A stretch of DNA of 44,370 bases from Mediterranea sp. (in: CFB group bacteria) (GCA_031261785.1 JAISIZ010000127.1:1-44370); one strand, 5' to 3'. Counted from the stretch's first letter, positions 16,971 through 26,058 are shown. Notes: generated by a model from the sequence alone, not told the origin. Numbers and translations: made by a program.

Positions 16971-17016
16971 TTATCTGTCCATTCAAAAGTTTACGCTTAC
17001 AGACAAAACCGCTCCG
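16971..17016 (+). repeat. 46-bp direct repeat, copy 1
   Basis: Matches 19007-19052 at 45 of 46 bases (includes AAAAGTTTACGCTTACAGAC). The two copies bracket the ATPase gene at 17169-18776. This copy lies upstream of the susC promoter and copy 2 upstream of the HTCS promoter. Confidence 0.93.
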
Positions 17017-17029
17017 GCGGGCATATCAT

Positions 17030-17104
17030 ATTAGACGCGGATGACACGGATAACGCGGATTTAAAATAGATTAATCCGTGTTATCCGTGTCATCCGCGTC
17101 TAAT
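17030..17104. repeat. 31-bp inverted repeat forming a long hairpin
   Basis: Arms 17030-17060 and 17074-17104 are complementary at 30 of 31 positions, the exception being a G-T wobble. The loop is 13 nt and AT-rich. It lies just past the stop of the ATPase gene and could act as a terminator or be a small palindromic mobile repeat. The arms contain the short tandem words GGATGACACGGATAACGCGG. The rest of 16853-17168 shows only the promoter and the 46-bp repeat. Confidence 0.88.
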
Positions 17105-17168
17105 GAATTTCGCTTTGTCCGAATGCGCTTCGCTACGATAGCGTCCGAAGCTAACGCTGCGTTGATGC

Positions 17169-18776
17169 TTACATTCCCCACACCGTGATCACCCGCCCGC
17201 GGTACTGCTCCCGGCGGTGCCAGATCTTCTCGTCCCACGCCACGCCTTTGTCGCGGTTGAAGAGGATGAAGTGACCCTCCGCGTCCGCGGGGCAGCGGTC
17301 CATGTATTCCGAGGTCTGTTCCAGTCCGCGTTGGATGGTCTTCTCTTGCTCGCCTCGCTTTATTTTTAGTTCGAGGACGACGTACTGGATGGGGCCGCCG
17401 TAATGGTCGGTCAGCGGCTTGCGGATGAGCAGGTCGGTGCGGCCCCGGCCCAGGCCGTACTCGCGGTCGATGTTTCCGCCGCCGTTCACCACGCGTTGCA
17501 GGAAGGCTTGCAGCAAGAGCTGCGGGCCGCTCTCCTTGTAGTCGAACTTCTCTATCCACGCGTCGGCGTTCCGGCGGAAGAATTGCTGGAAGTCCACGAG
17601 CAGCTTCTCCATGTTGAGGGAGTTGTCGGCGTTCATGTACCATTCGGGTTGCTGGACGAGAGTTTGCTGGCTCGCCCAGGTCAGTTCCCGGGGGATAATC
17701 TCGCGGTAGATGCCGTTGGCCACGCGCAGCGGCTTGCCGCGGACGATGAGGCCGAGGTCGATGACGTACTGTATGTCGTCCTCCCTCATCAGCTTCTCCG
17801 CCTCGCCATACTCGCCGGACAGGATGGGGGCGATGACGCGGCGCACCCTGTCCTCGCGGAGCTTGTCGAGGAGGATGTCGATGTGCGTGTCGCGGCGGTA
17901 GATGATCTCTTCCTGCGCCTTGTATATCATCTCGGGGGTGATGCGCACGGTGCGGTCGCGGTTCTCCCTCATCTTGTCGGTCACCTCGTTGCCCAGGGCG
18001 TTGACCAACCAGGGCTGCCCCTCGGTGGCTTCCCAGATCATGGGGAAGCAGGCTTCGTCGAACTCCTGCCCGGTGGCTGCCGTATGCTGCATGTAGAGTT
18101 CGTGTATATCTTCCTTGGAGAAGTTGCCGAGGCGGAGCGATTCCGCCTTGATGTTGAAGGCCGAGCCGCCGGTGATGATATCCTGGTTGGAGAGCACGAT
18201 GCGGTAGTCGCGCACGTCGCGCACGCCGCAGAGGATGACGCTTTGTGGGAAGGCGGCTGGACGTTTGTCATAGCGGCTGCGAATTTGTCGGAGCACGCTT
18301 ACGAGCGAATCGCCGACCAAGGCGTCGATTTCGTCGAGGATCAGCACCAATGGGCGATCGAGTTCCTGGCAAACGAGGGAGAGATAGTCGGCCACGAAGG
18401 TGTCCGCCGAGTTTTTGCTTGCCGCCTCTTGTCTGGCGCGCGCGGGTATTTTTTTCCCGATGACCTGGGTCAGGCCGACATCGATCTCGTTGACCACTGT
18501 TCGTCCCACGCTTTCCACGTTGTTGCGCGCTGCCTGTCCGCCCTCCACGTTGGCGTAGACAGCGAGGTACTCCCCCTGCTTGTTGAGGTAATCGCACAAG
18601 GCGAGCATGCACGTGGTCTTCCCCGTCTGCCGCGGGGCGTGCAGCACGAAGTACTTTTGCTGGTCGACCAGCGTCTCTATCTCGTCGAGGTCGAAGCGCG
18701 AGAGCGGATCTACATTATAGTTGATCTCGGGCTTAACGGGTCCCGCCGTGCAGAAGAATTTACTTATCGTTGCCAT
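17169..18776 (-). CDS. AAA-like ATPase with C-terminal PD-(D/E)XK-like domain
   Basis: A 535-residue cytoplasmic protein. The N-terminal P-loop domain resembles the AAA-like PF14516 group: Walker A APRQTGKTT with Lys53, and Walker B LVLILDEIDAL near residue 147. A helical, winged-helix-like middle part follows. The C-terminus has a nuclease-like core: Asp448 in GRTDLL, Glu469 and Lys471 in VLELK. Its function is unknown; defence or mobile-element links are inference. It has its own promoter at 18809. It separates susC from its regulator and is bracketed by a 46-bp direct repeat, so it looks like an inserted cassette. Confidence 0.87.
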   Translation of the reverse strand: MATISKFFCTAGPVKPEINYNVDPLSRFDLDEIETLVDQQKYFVLHAPRQTGKTTCMLALCDYLNKQGEYLAVYANVEGGQAARNNVESVGRTVVNEIDVGLTQVIGKKIPARARQEAASKNSADTFVADYLSLVCQELDRPLVLILDEIDALVGDSLVSVLRQIRSRYDKRPAAFPQSVILCGVRDVRDYRIVLSNQDIITGGSAFNIKAESLRLGNFSKEDIHELYMQHTAATGQEFDEACFPMIWEATEGQPWLVNALGNEVTDKMRENRDRTVRITPEMIYKAQEEIIYRRDTHIDILLDKLREDRVRRVIAPILSGEYGEAEKLMREDDIQYVIDLGLIVRGKPLRVANGIYREIIPRELTWASQQTLVQQPEWYMNADNSLNMEKLLVDFQQFFRRNADAWIEKFDYKESGPQLLLQAFLQRVVNGGGNIDREYGLGRGRTDLLIRKPLTDHYGGPIQYVVLELKIKRGEQEKTIQRGLEQTSEYMDRCPADAEGHFILFNRDKGVAWDEKIWHRREQYRGRVITVWGM

Positions 18777-18808
18777 AGCATCTCTATTATTATAGGTGTG
18801 ACGTGCGA

Positions 18809-18816
18809 CAAAGATA
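18809..18816 (-). promoter_or_regulatory. Promoter -7 box (TATCTTTG) of the 17169-18776 ATPase gene
   Basis: An exact TAnnTTTG on the minus strand, 32 nt before the ATG at 18776. Confidence 0.6.
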
Positions 18817-18902
18817 GGCTATTCTTCCCGCAAGCACAAGCGAAACCCGCAAAAACAGGGGCTGAGCGCCTAAACGCCTCGGCTTCCCGCTTCATGCAGA
18901 AG

Positions 18903-18940
18903 CGCGTGGGACAAGAAGCCCGGGCTTCTCGTCCCACGCG
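18903..18940. repeat. 38-bp near-perfect palindrome
   Basis: Two 19-bp arms with no spacer, one mismatch, and centre AAGCCCGGGCTT. This is the same palindromic core as in the 41-bp units at both ends of the window. Confidence 0.88.
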
Positions 18941-18999
18941 AATCCGAGGTCGAAAATCTGTCGATCCCGAGCAGCCCATATACGGCGTGCGAAATCAGG
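18911..18999 (+). repeat. Diverged copy of the dispersed intergenic repeat
   Basis: AAGCCCGGGCTTCT followed by GCGAATCCGAGGTCGAAAAT and TACGGCGTGCGAAA. It lines up with 43713-43795 (AAGCCCGGACTTCT, CACGAATCCGTGGTTGAAAT, GCGGCGCGTGAGAA). It lies between the ATPase promoter and the second 46-bp repeat; no gene is seen in 18777-19105. Confidence 0.6.
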
Positions 19000-19006
19000 A
19001 AACTGC

Positions 19007-19052
19007 TTATCTATCCATTCAAAAGTTTACGCTTACAGACAAAACCGCTCCG
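19007..19052 (+). repeat. 46-bp direct repeat, copy 2
   Basis: 45 of 46 bases identical to 16971-17016, in the same orientation. It ends 28 bp before the HTCS -7 box. Confidence 0.93.
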
Positions 19053-19080
19053 CTCCGCTTTCACTTTAAGCGAAAAACGC

Positions 19081-19088
19081 TACTTTTG
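19081..19088 (+). promoter_or_regulatory. HTCS promoter -7 box (TACTTTTG)
   Basis: An exact TAnnTTTG match, 17 nt before the ATG at 19106, so the leader would be very short. Confidence 0.5.
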
Positions 19089-19105
19089 ACCCTAAAATTG
19101 AGACT

Positions 19106-22100
19106 ATGAAACATACCTTATTTCTCGCCCTGTTATCGATGGCTCTGCTCGCCTGCACGAAGGAGCGTCCCGCCGCCGACGGCGCGCCAGGCGGGCGTAT
19201 CGTCTCCACCGACATATCGAACCAGGCGGTGACGGCGTTCGCCGAAGATTCGCTCGGCCACGTCTGGATAGGCACCCTGCGCGGACTGAACAAGTACACC
19301 GTCCGCGAGTTCTATCAGTACTTCAGCACGCAGGACTCCAGCAGCCTGAGCCATAACCAGGTGTCGCAGATCCTGCGCGATTCGCGCGGCCGCCTCTGGG
19401 TGGGCACACGCATCGGCGTCTGCCTCTATACCGACCGCGACTGCTTCCGCCGCATCCCCGTGGATGGGGTCAACAACTTCGTGGTGCAGCTGGTGGAGGA
19501 TTCGCGGGGAAACATCTTCCTCAACAACGGGACGCAGCTCTGCCAGTACGACGAGGAGGAGGAACGTTTCCGCGTGGCTATCCCCAAGTTCAACACCGAC
19601 TACCGCTGGAGCACGCGCTGCTTCGCCGACGATGCCGGCAAGCTGTGGGCGGTGAGCGACTACACCATCAGCCAGTACGACTCCGAGACGCTGCGGCAGG
19701 AGAACGCCTACCGCCTGTCGGGCTTCATACATTACGCGTTCATGCAGGCCGACGGCACGCTGTGGCTGGCGGCGGGCACGGAACTGTATCTGTTCGATAC
19801 GCGCGCGCGTACATTCTTGACTGTACCACCGCCCATCGCCGCCAACAAGGGGCTGCTCTCGTCCGTCATCACGCTCATCGCTCCCTATACGGAGAACTCG
19901 TTGCTGATCAACACCACCGGCGGGCTGTTTCTCTACGACATGGAGAAAGGAACGGTCATCCATCAGTCGGGGGACGAGTTCCCGTTCGCCGCCCCCGACT
20001 TCTCGGTCACCGGCATTTTTACCGATTCGCGGAAGAACCTCTGGCTCGGCTCGGCCGATCACGGCTTTACCGTGATCTACAACTACAAGAAGCATTTCAA
20101 CGCCAACAATTACATCGCCTCGGCGTTCACCCGCTCGGTGACGGCGGTGACGGAGGACCACCAGGGAAACCTCTGGGTGGTGATGCCCGAAAAGGGGGTT
20201 TACGTGTACGACAAGGCCGACGGGGCCATCCGCGCCATGACCGAGGTACCCGACTTCTTCCATCCCGACGAGCGCCGGATGCGAAACGGCGTCAAGTATC
20301 TCTTCGTCGACAACGCCGATCACATCTGGCTCATCGCCCAGACCAACCGCCTGTTCGAGTGTCGCTACGAGGGGGGAAAACTCTCGCTGGCGCGCGACTT
20401 CTGGCTGCCCATCTCCGTCAACACCATGCTGCACGACCGGGCGGGGACCCTCTATGCCGCCGGGACCGATGGCAACCTCTACGTGATGCGGGAGGGCGAG
20501 CGGCAATTCACTCCCCGCGAGCTGTACAGCAAGTCGCCCGACAACTTTATCAACCAAGTCAAGCAACTCGCCGACGGCCGCATCTTAGTCACCGCATTCA
20601 TGGAGAACCCCGTCTTGCTCGACGAGGCGGGAACCGTGGTCAAGAAGATCGACATCAGCTCCTCGCTCACGCAACCCACCTTCGTCCCCACGGTGGCCCT
20701 CGAGGATTCGCACCGCGACATCTGGATAGGGACCTTCTTCAACGGCGTGTACCGCTACTCGCCGCGGACGGACTCGATAGAGGCGTTCGCGCGCATCTCG
20801 TGCCCCGACGTATGTGCCGTCGAGGAGGACACGAAAGGCAACGTATGGATCAGCACGCTCTTCGGGCTGAGCAAGTTTAACCGGCAGAACGGCCGCATAG
20901 TGAATTACTACAAGAGCGACGGCATAGGGGGCAACCAGTTCAACGAGCGAAGCTCGTGCCGCACGGACGAAGGGATACTGATATTCGGCGCCACGCATGG
21001 CCTCACTTTCTTCAACCCCGCCGAGCCGGAGCCTAAGCGCGAGGTGCCCCTGGTGTTCGAGGACCTGAAGATCGACAACCGGAGCGTATTCCCGCAGACG
21101 GACCCTTGCGTGGACCGCGGACTCCCGTTCAACCCGGAGGTCAGGCTCGAACACGACCAGAACTCTTTCTCCCTCTCGTTCGCCGCGCTGGACTACAGCC
21201 AGTACGACCGCGTGCGCTACTTCTACCGCATGGAGGGAGCCGACCGCGAGTGGATCGACGCCGGGACGGGACGGGAGGCTTACTACTCCAACCTGCCGCC
21301 GGGCAAGTACGTCTTCCACGTGCGCGTCACCAACAAGGACAACTCGCAGACGGAGGCCGAGAATGCCATTCGTGTACGCATATTGCCGTCGCCGGCCAGC
21401 AGTCCGCCGGCTATCCTGGCTTACTGCCTGCTGGCGGCCATCGCCCTTTTCTTCACCGTACGCCTCTGGCTGCGGATGCGCAGGGATAGGGAGAACACCT
21501 CGCGCATACAGCGCGAGAAGGAGCAGGAGGAACGGGTGAACAAGATGAACATGCGTTTCTTCGCCAACGTCTCGCACGAGTTCCGTACGCCACTCACCAT
21601 GATAGCCGGGCCGCTCAACACGCTATGCGCCGACGAGAGCATACGCCCCGACAACAAAAAGATGCTATACATCATGCAGCGCAGCGTCAACCGGATGCTC
21701 AAGCTCGTGAGCCAGCTCATGGACTTCAACAAACTGGAGGAGGACACGCTAAGGCTGCGTGTACGGAGGGTGGACATCGTCTCGGAGCTGGCGCACATCA
21801 CCGACATCTTTCGCATCAACGCCGAGAACAAGCGAATCGAGCTGCTGACATCGGGACTGGAGGATACGCTCATCACCTGGGTCGACACCGACAAATTGGA
21901 CAAGGTGATGGGCAACCTCCTCTCCAACGCCATGAAGTTCACGCCCGCCGGCGGAAGGATCAAGATCTCGCTCGACGTCATCAGGCAACAGGTCGTCGTC
22001 AGCGTGGCCGACAACGGGAGCGGCATCCCCGAGGATAAGCTGGAGAGAATCTTCGAGCGATACTACCAGATCGTCGACAACGAGACCAACACCAACAACA

Positions 22101-23080
22101 CCGGCACGGGCATCGGCCTCTACTACGTCCGCCGCCTGGTGCAGCTGCACCATGGCTCCATCGCGGCGACCAACAACGCTGAGGGCGGGTCGACCTTCAC
22201 GTTCACCCTGCCCATGGCCGACGACGCCTACTCCGCCGGAGAGAAGGTGGACGAGCGGCAGCGGCAGGACGAGGCGTTCCCCTTGCAGACCCGCGAGCAG
22301 CTGGGCGACGCCACGGGGGAGGAGAACCGGAAGGAGTACAAGCTGCTCGTGGTGGACGACGACACCGAGGTGGGGCATTACCTCAGCACGTTCCTTTCCA
22401 CGCAGTACCAGGTCCTCGTGAGGTTCGACGCCGAGAACGCCCTGAAAGCCATCGAGGAGGAGGCGCCCGACCTCATCATCAGCGACGTCATCATGCCCGG
22501 CGTGAGCGGATACGAGCTGTGCCGACGCATCAAGGGCGACTTGCAGCTCTGCCATATCCCCGTGGTGCTCGTTACCGCCAAGGCCAACATAGAGAGTCAG
22601 GTGGAGGGACTGAACACCGGGGCCGACGCATACGTCACCAAGCCCTTCGATCCGCAATATCTCTTGGCGCTCATCCGCTCGCAACTAAAGAACAGGGAGA
22701 ACGTGCGCAACCTGCTGGCGCACAAGACGCAGACCGACAAGCTGGCGGGCGACGTACTCTCGCCGCAGGACAAGGCGTTCATGACCGAGATCTACCGGCT
22801 GATGGAGACCGATCTCTCCAACTCGGAGCTGAACATACAGCGCATCACCGAGGCGCTACACATCTCGCGCACCAAGCTCTACTACAAGCTCAAGGGACTG
22901 ACGGGCCTCAACCCTAACATCTTCTTCAGGACCTACCGCCTCAACCGGGCGGCCGAGCTGCTGCGCGAGGGCAAGCTCAATATCTCCGAGATCGCCGACC
23001 TCACCGGCTTCAGCACGCTGCCCCACTTCTCGTCCAGCTTCAAGAAGCAGTTCGGGGTGAGTCCGAGCAAGTATCCGTAG
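19106..23080 (+). CDS. Hybrid two-component system sensor/regulator (HTCS)
   Basis: A 1324-residue one-protein signalling system. The N-terminal signal ends in LLACT, a possible lipobox. Two-component propeller repeats (GHVWIGTLRGLNKY, GRLWVGTRIGVCLY and others) and a Y_Y_Y domain make a periplasmic sensor to about residue 760. A membrane helix follows at about 768-790. The histidine kinase has NVSHEFRTPLTM with His824, and its ATPase N box is NLLSNAMKF. The receiver holds ISDVIMPG (Asp near 1125), VTAKA and KPF. An AraC-type DNA-binding domain ends the protein. It is expected to sense an oligosaccharide and activate the adjacent susC operon. All key residues are intact. Confidence 0.96.
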   Translation: MKHTLFLALLSMALLACTKERPAADGAPGGRIVSTDISNQAVTAFAEDSLGHVWIGTLRGLNKYTVREFYQYFSTQDSSSLSHNQVSQILRDSRGRLWVGTRIGVCLYTDRDCFRRIPVDGVNNFVVQLVEDSRGNIFLNNGTQLCQYDEEEERFRVAIPKFNTDYRWSTRCFADDAGKLWAVSDYTISQYDSETLRQENAYRLSGFIHYAFMQADGTLWLAAGTELYLFDTRARTFLTVPPPIAANKGLLSSVITLIAPYTENSLLINTTGGLFLYDMEKGTVIHQSGDEFPFAAPDFSVTGIFTDSRKNLWLGSADHGFTVIYNYKKHFNANNYIASAFTRSVTAVTEDHQGNLWVVMPEKGVYVYDKADGAIRAMTEVPDFFHPDERRMRNGVKYLFVDNADHIWLIAQTNRLFECRYEGGKLSLARDFWLPISVNTMLHDRAGTLYAAGTDGNLYVMREGERQFTPRELYSKSPDNFINQVKQLADGRILVTAFMENPVLLDEAGTVVKKIDISSSLTQPTFVPTVALEDSHRDIWIGTFFNGVYRYSPRTDSIEAFARISCPDVCAVEEDTKGNVWISTLFGLSKFNRQNGRIVNYYKSDGIGGNQFNERSSCRTDEGILIFGATHGLTFFNPAEPEPKREVPLVFEDLKIDNRSVFPQTDPCVDRGLPFNPEVRLEHDQNSFSLSFAALDYSQYDRVRYFYRMEGADREWIDAGTGREAYYSNLPPGKYVFHVRVTNKDNSQTEAENAIRVRILPSPASSPPAILAYCLLAAIALFFTVRLWLRMRRDRENTSRIQREKEQEERVNKMNMRFFANVSHEFRTPLTMIAGPLNTLCADESIRPDNKKMLYIMQRSVNRMLKLVSQLMDFNKLEEDTLRLRVRRVDIVSELAHITDIFRINAENKRIELLTSGLEDTLITWVDTDKLDKVMGNLLSNAMKFTPAGGRIKISLDVIRQQVVVSVADNGSGIPEDKLERIFERYYQIVDNETNTNNTGTGIGLYYVRRLVQLHHGSIAATNNAEGGSTFTFTLPMADDAYSAGEKVDERQRQDEAFPLQTREQLGDATGEENRKEYKLLVVDDDTEVGHYLSTFLSTQYQVLVRFDAENALKAIEEEAPDLIISDVIMPGVSGYELCRRIKGDLQLCHIPVVLVTAKANIESQVEGLNTGADAYVTKPFDPQYLLALIRSQLKNRENVRNLLAHKTQTDKLAGDVLSPQDKAFMTEIYRLMETDLSNSELNIQRITEALHISRTKLYYKLKGLTGLNPNIFFRTYRLNRAAELLREGKLNISEIADLTGFSTLPHFSSSFKKQFGVSPSKYP

Positions 23081-23149
23081 TGGCATGCCGCTCGTGCGAA
23101 CCTTTCAGTGGAATAGTCATCCCGCGGGGCTTGTCGGCTTGGAACGCCC

Positions 23150-24028
23150 CTATCGCTTCGTCACCGAGGTGAGCGGGTGGCGGTTGCCCCGCACGCCGTA
23201 GAGGAAGGCTTGCGCGGAGCCGATGTTGAGGTAGAGGTTGAGGCGGACGGGAAGGTGGTTCTCGTCGTCGGAGATATAGAACGTGATTACCTCTTTCTCC
23301 TTTTGCTTGTCGTCGTACTCCACCAACGAGAAGATGAGGCACCGGTAGGTGAGGCCGTTGTCGGCCTTCATGTTCTCCTTGCCCCGGTAGATGAGCGTCT
23401 GCTCCTCCACCTTGCGTCCGGTGGCCATGGGGAAGAGGATCTTGTCGCCCTCCCGGTAGTTGGCCGGATTGTACGAGCGCGCCTGCGCCAGGATGCTCAG
23501 CATGTCGTACATGCAGCGGCTGTCGCTGTTTTCGGTGTCCACCACGTCGCCGTTGCGGAAGGTGCGCTTTTGCTTGACGAAACAGCTGTCGTCGCGATAG
23601 CGGAACCAAGCCTCGTCCACGGTGTATCGCTTCCCTTCCTCGGCTCCCTTGCGGAAGTACTGGGGCACCATCTTGTCGTTGACGACACAGCTCAGCGTGT
23701 CGCGCATTTTGAAGAAGTAGTCGGCCCGCTTGCTCCCCACGGCGGTGAGGCTGATACGGAAGGCGTCTTGCCCGTGGTAACGGGTGGCGTTGGTGGTGAG
23801 GCTGGCCAGCCCTGCCTTGACCCAGATGAATGATTTGTTGAAGTACAGGTTGTACATCACCTGCTCGCCCGACTGGAACGCGCTGTTCACCGCCTCGCAC
23901 TGGGCGCGGCAGGGTAGGGCGAACAAGCAGAGCAACAGCGCCAGCCAGGCGGCACGACGCTGTCGGCGTGGATTAGTTCCTTCGGTTCTGGTTGTTCCGT
24001 TCCCGTTGTTTTTTCTTCTTTTCCTCAT
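23150..24028 (-). CDS. DUF3108 family exported protein
   Basis: A 292-residue protein with a long basic N-terminus, then a signal peptide core (WLALLLCLFALPCRAQ) at about residues 28-43, so the mature part is periplasmic. The mature part begins with AFQSGEQVMYNLYFN and continues with KAGLASLTT, the typical start of DUF3108, a beta-barrel-like family of unknown function. The C-terminus has ITFYISDDENHLPVRLNLYL, the family's last strands. The gene overlaps the upstream gene by 56 bp, in the part coding for that gene's Lys-rich tail, so the two are probably co-translated. It converges with the HTCS gene; the 69 bp between show no clear terminator. Confidence 0.85.
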   Translation of the reverse strand: MRKRRKNNGNGTTRTEGTNPRRQRRAAWLALLLCLFALPCRAQCEAVNSAFQSGEQVMYNLYFNKSFIWVKAGLASLTTNATRYHGQDAFRISLTAVGSKRADYFFKMRDTLSCVVNDKMVPQYFRKGAEEGKRYTVDEAWFRYRDDSCFVKQKRTFRNGDVVDTENSDSRCMYDMLSILAQARSYNPANYREGDKILFPMATGRKVEEQTLIYRGKENMKADNGLTYRCLIFSLVEYDDKQKEKEVITFYISDDENHLPVRLNLYLNIGSAQAFLYGVRGNRHPLTSVTKR

Positions 24029-25940
24029 CGGGTTTCTGTTTTTTTAGTTCGTCCGGCTTCTGTTTATCGACGGCAGTGGCGTGCACGTCCCACGGTTGGG
24101 TCACGTCCCACAGGGCTTTGTATTCCAGCATCTGGGGGTAGTAGTACACGGTTTCGGGCTGCAGGCCCGTTTCGTACACGCCCGTGTCCCAGATGCCGTT
24201 CCCGTTGGTGTCGTTCACCAGGCGCGCGCCGTATTTCCCGGGGGTGAGGAAGTAGAAGTCGGCCATGCCGTTCACCACCCGCCGGCGTCGCACCACCTTG
24301 TCTTGCCCGTCGAGCAGCTCGACGAAGGCTTGCGGACCGGCTCCCGTCACGCTGAAGTGTAGCGTGAAGTATTCGTCCTCGCTACGCACCTTGAAGCTTT
24401 GCTTCGCCTTGTCGGTGAAGAGGCCGTAGATGCCGTGGAAGGCGGTAGAATCCACCGACAGTTCGTATTCCGCTTGCGGTGTCCAGTCGTAGTGGAGGTT
24501 GAAGCGGCGGATGTCCATCGTGTCCCGGGCGAAGTCGAAGGTGAGGTCTTGCCACAGCGTGTCCACCTTCTGGCGGAGGTGTATGGCTTTCCGGTCGTAC
24601 CGCTCCACGGGTTCGTCGAAGGTGAGCGAGATGCTGCCGTACACGTCCATGGAGGACGGGGCGTTCACCTTCATGGGGAGGAATTTGATGGGTTCAGGCT
24701 CTTCGCTCTCTTCCGCCTCCTCGCCATCGGTTGTCTTCCTTTTCTTTTTCTTCTTCTCTTTTTCCTTCTTCTCTTTCTCGGCGGCCTCCTCGGCATCCTT
24801 CTTCAGCTTGGCCCATTTCTGCTTCGACACGATGTTGAGGGTATCGGTGCGCGGCACCAATTGGTTGAGGGTGTCGGTGTAGAGATAGGTGAGGCTCACG
24901 GTGAGCGTGTCCTGCCGGTAGAGGAGCGAGTCGCGGACCCAGTAGTTGATGGTGTCGTTCTCGCGGTTCTTCTCGATCACGAAGGCGTCGCGCTCGTCGA
25001 AGTTCATGCCTCGCAGCGTGGGCAGCGTGTCGGCCTTGGCGTTGAAGTAGAGGGTGAACTTCTGTGGCGTGAGGCGTTCGGTGCCCACCAAGTATTGGGA
25101 GTGGAAGGGTTCCTTGAAGGCGCGGAGGATGAGGTCGTCGGGCATGTAGCGGGTGTAGTCGCGGGGAATGATGGTGTCGTACGACACGGAGTCGACCCAC
25201 GAGGTATCCATGCGTATGGCCGGTTCGTGGGTGGGGACGACGAGCGAGTCGTTGAAGGCGATGACCTCGCTCTTCTGCGTGAAGGCGAAGTTCTGGTCGG
25301 CGTCCTGCAGGGCGAATATGCGGTATTTGCCCGGGGCGATGCCGCGGATGGAGAAGTGCCCACGGCTGTCGGTGCGTCCCACGCGGTCGAAGGGGAGCTT
25401 GGCGAACGCCGTGTCGCTGAGGTTGGCGTGCAGTCCCACCAATATGCCCTTGATGGGTTCGAGGTTCGACGCGTCGAGCACGGTGCCGCTCACCTCCAGC
25501 GAATCGATCTGCTCGCCGGTGGAGAAGGTGAAGGCGAAGTTGCCCATCGGGTTGCCCTCGTTGTTGTCCTCGATGGCGTCGGAGAAATCGATGGAGTAGG
25601 TGGTGTTGGGCTTGAGCGTGTCGAGCAGGTTCACCTGTATGCTCTTTCCCGAGGCTTTGATTTCGGGTTGCTGTATCTGCGGGGGCGAGACGACCACCTT
25701 CTCGTTGGCCTTCTCGAGCTTGATGAACTCGTCGAACCGTAGGGTGATCTTCGTCCGTTGGTTGTTCAGCGCCCCGGGCGAGGGGGTGCTGCCGAGGAAG
25801 CGCGGCGGCGTCTCGTCGAACGGTCCGCCGTCGGGCCGCCCGATGCTGGCGCACGAATAGACGAGGGCCGCCACCGCGAGCGCCGGAAGAGCCTTGCCGA
25901 CAAGTCGGCTTGCCGTATATTTCTTTAAACCACGCAACAT
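23973..25940 (-). CDS. Ig-like domain lipoprotein (SbsA-type Ig domain, conserved in Bacteroidota)
   Basis: A 655-residue envelope lipoprotein. The ATG at 25940 is preferred over 25985 because it leads straight into a basic start, a hydrophobic core and the lipobox LVYSC. The first mature domain (TPPRFLGSTPSPGALN, ITLRFDEFIKL, FAFTFSTGE) is a bacterial Ig-like SbsA-type domain. A carboxypeptidase-regulatory-like strand set follows (GTVLDASNLEPIKGILVGLH). A Glu/Lys-rich low-complexity stretch lies around residues 390-425. The C-terminal half has a second Ig-like part and a DTNGNGIWDTG motif resembling a calcium-binding loop. It ends in a Lys/Arg-rich tail. Its role is unknown; it is paired with DUF3108 at the envelope. 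Confidence 0.82.
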   Translation of the reverse strand: MLRGLKKYTASRLVGKALPALAVAALVYSCASIGRPDGGPFDETPPRFLGSTPSPGALNNQRTKITLRFDEFIKLEKANEKVVVSPPQIQQPEIKASGKSIQVNLLDTLKPNTTYSIDFSDAIEDNNEGNPMGNFAFTFSTGEQIDSLEVSGTVLDASNLEPIKGILVGLHANLSDTAFAKLPFDRVGRTDSRGHFSIRGIAPGKYRIFALQDADQNFAFTQKSEVIAFNDSLVVPTHEPAIRMDTSWVDSVSYDTIIPRDYTRYMPDDLILRAFKEPFHSQYLVGTERLTPQKFTLYFNAKADTLPTLRGMNFDERDAFVIEKNRENDTINYWVRDSLLYRQDTLTVSLTYLYTDTLNQLVPRTDTLNIVSKQKWAKLKKDAEEAAEKEKKEKEKKKKKRKTTDGEEAEESEEPEPIKFLPMKVNAPSSMDVYGSISLTFDEPVERYDRKAIHLRQKVDTLWQDLTFDFARDTMDIRRFNLHYDWTPQAEYELSVDSTAFHGIYGLFTDKAKQSFKVRSEDEYFTLHFSVTGAGPQAFVELLDGQDKVVRRRRVVNGMADFYFLTPGKYGARLVNDTNGNGIWDTGVYETGLQPETVYYYPQMLEYKALWDVTQPWDVHATAVDKQKPDELKKQKPDEEKKKKQRERNNQNRRN

Positions 25941-26058
25941 GGCGCGAAAATACGTCTTCTTCTCCAATAAACACCACGGCAGCAAGCTAATTTATCCAAA
26001 AAGAGGAAGATAGCGGTTAAATGGGGGAACGAATAGCGTGAAGTGTGCGGAAGCCAAA

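Noticed and set aside
17403..19109. 568-codon plus-strand frame opposite the second ATPase gene
   Set aside because: It is antisense to a gene with clear Walker motifs and runs through non-coding repeats.
23081..23149. Terminator between the HTCS and DUF3108 genes
   Set aside because: Only a weak 5-bp GGGGC/GCCCC pairing with a long loop was found.
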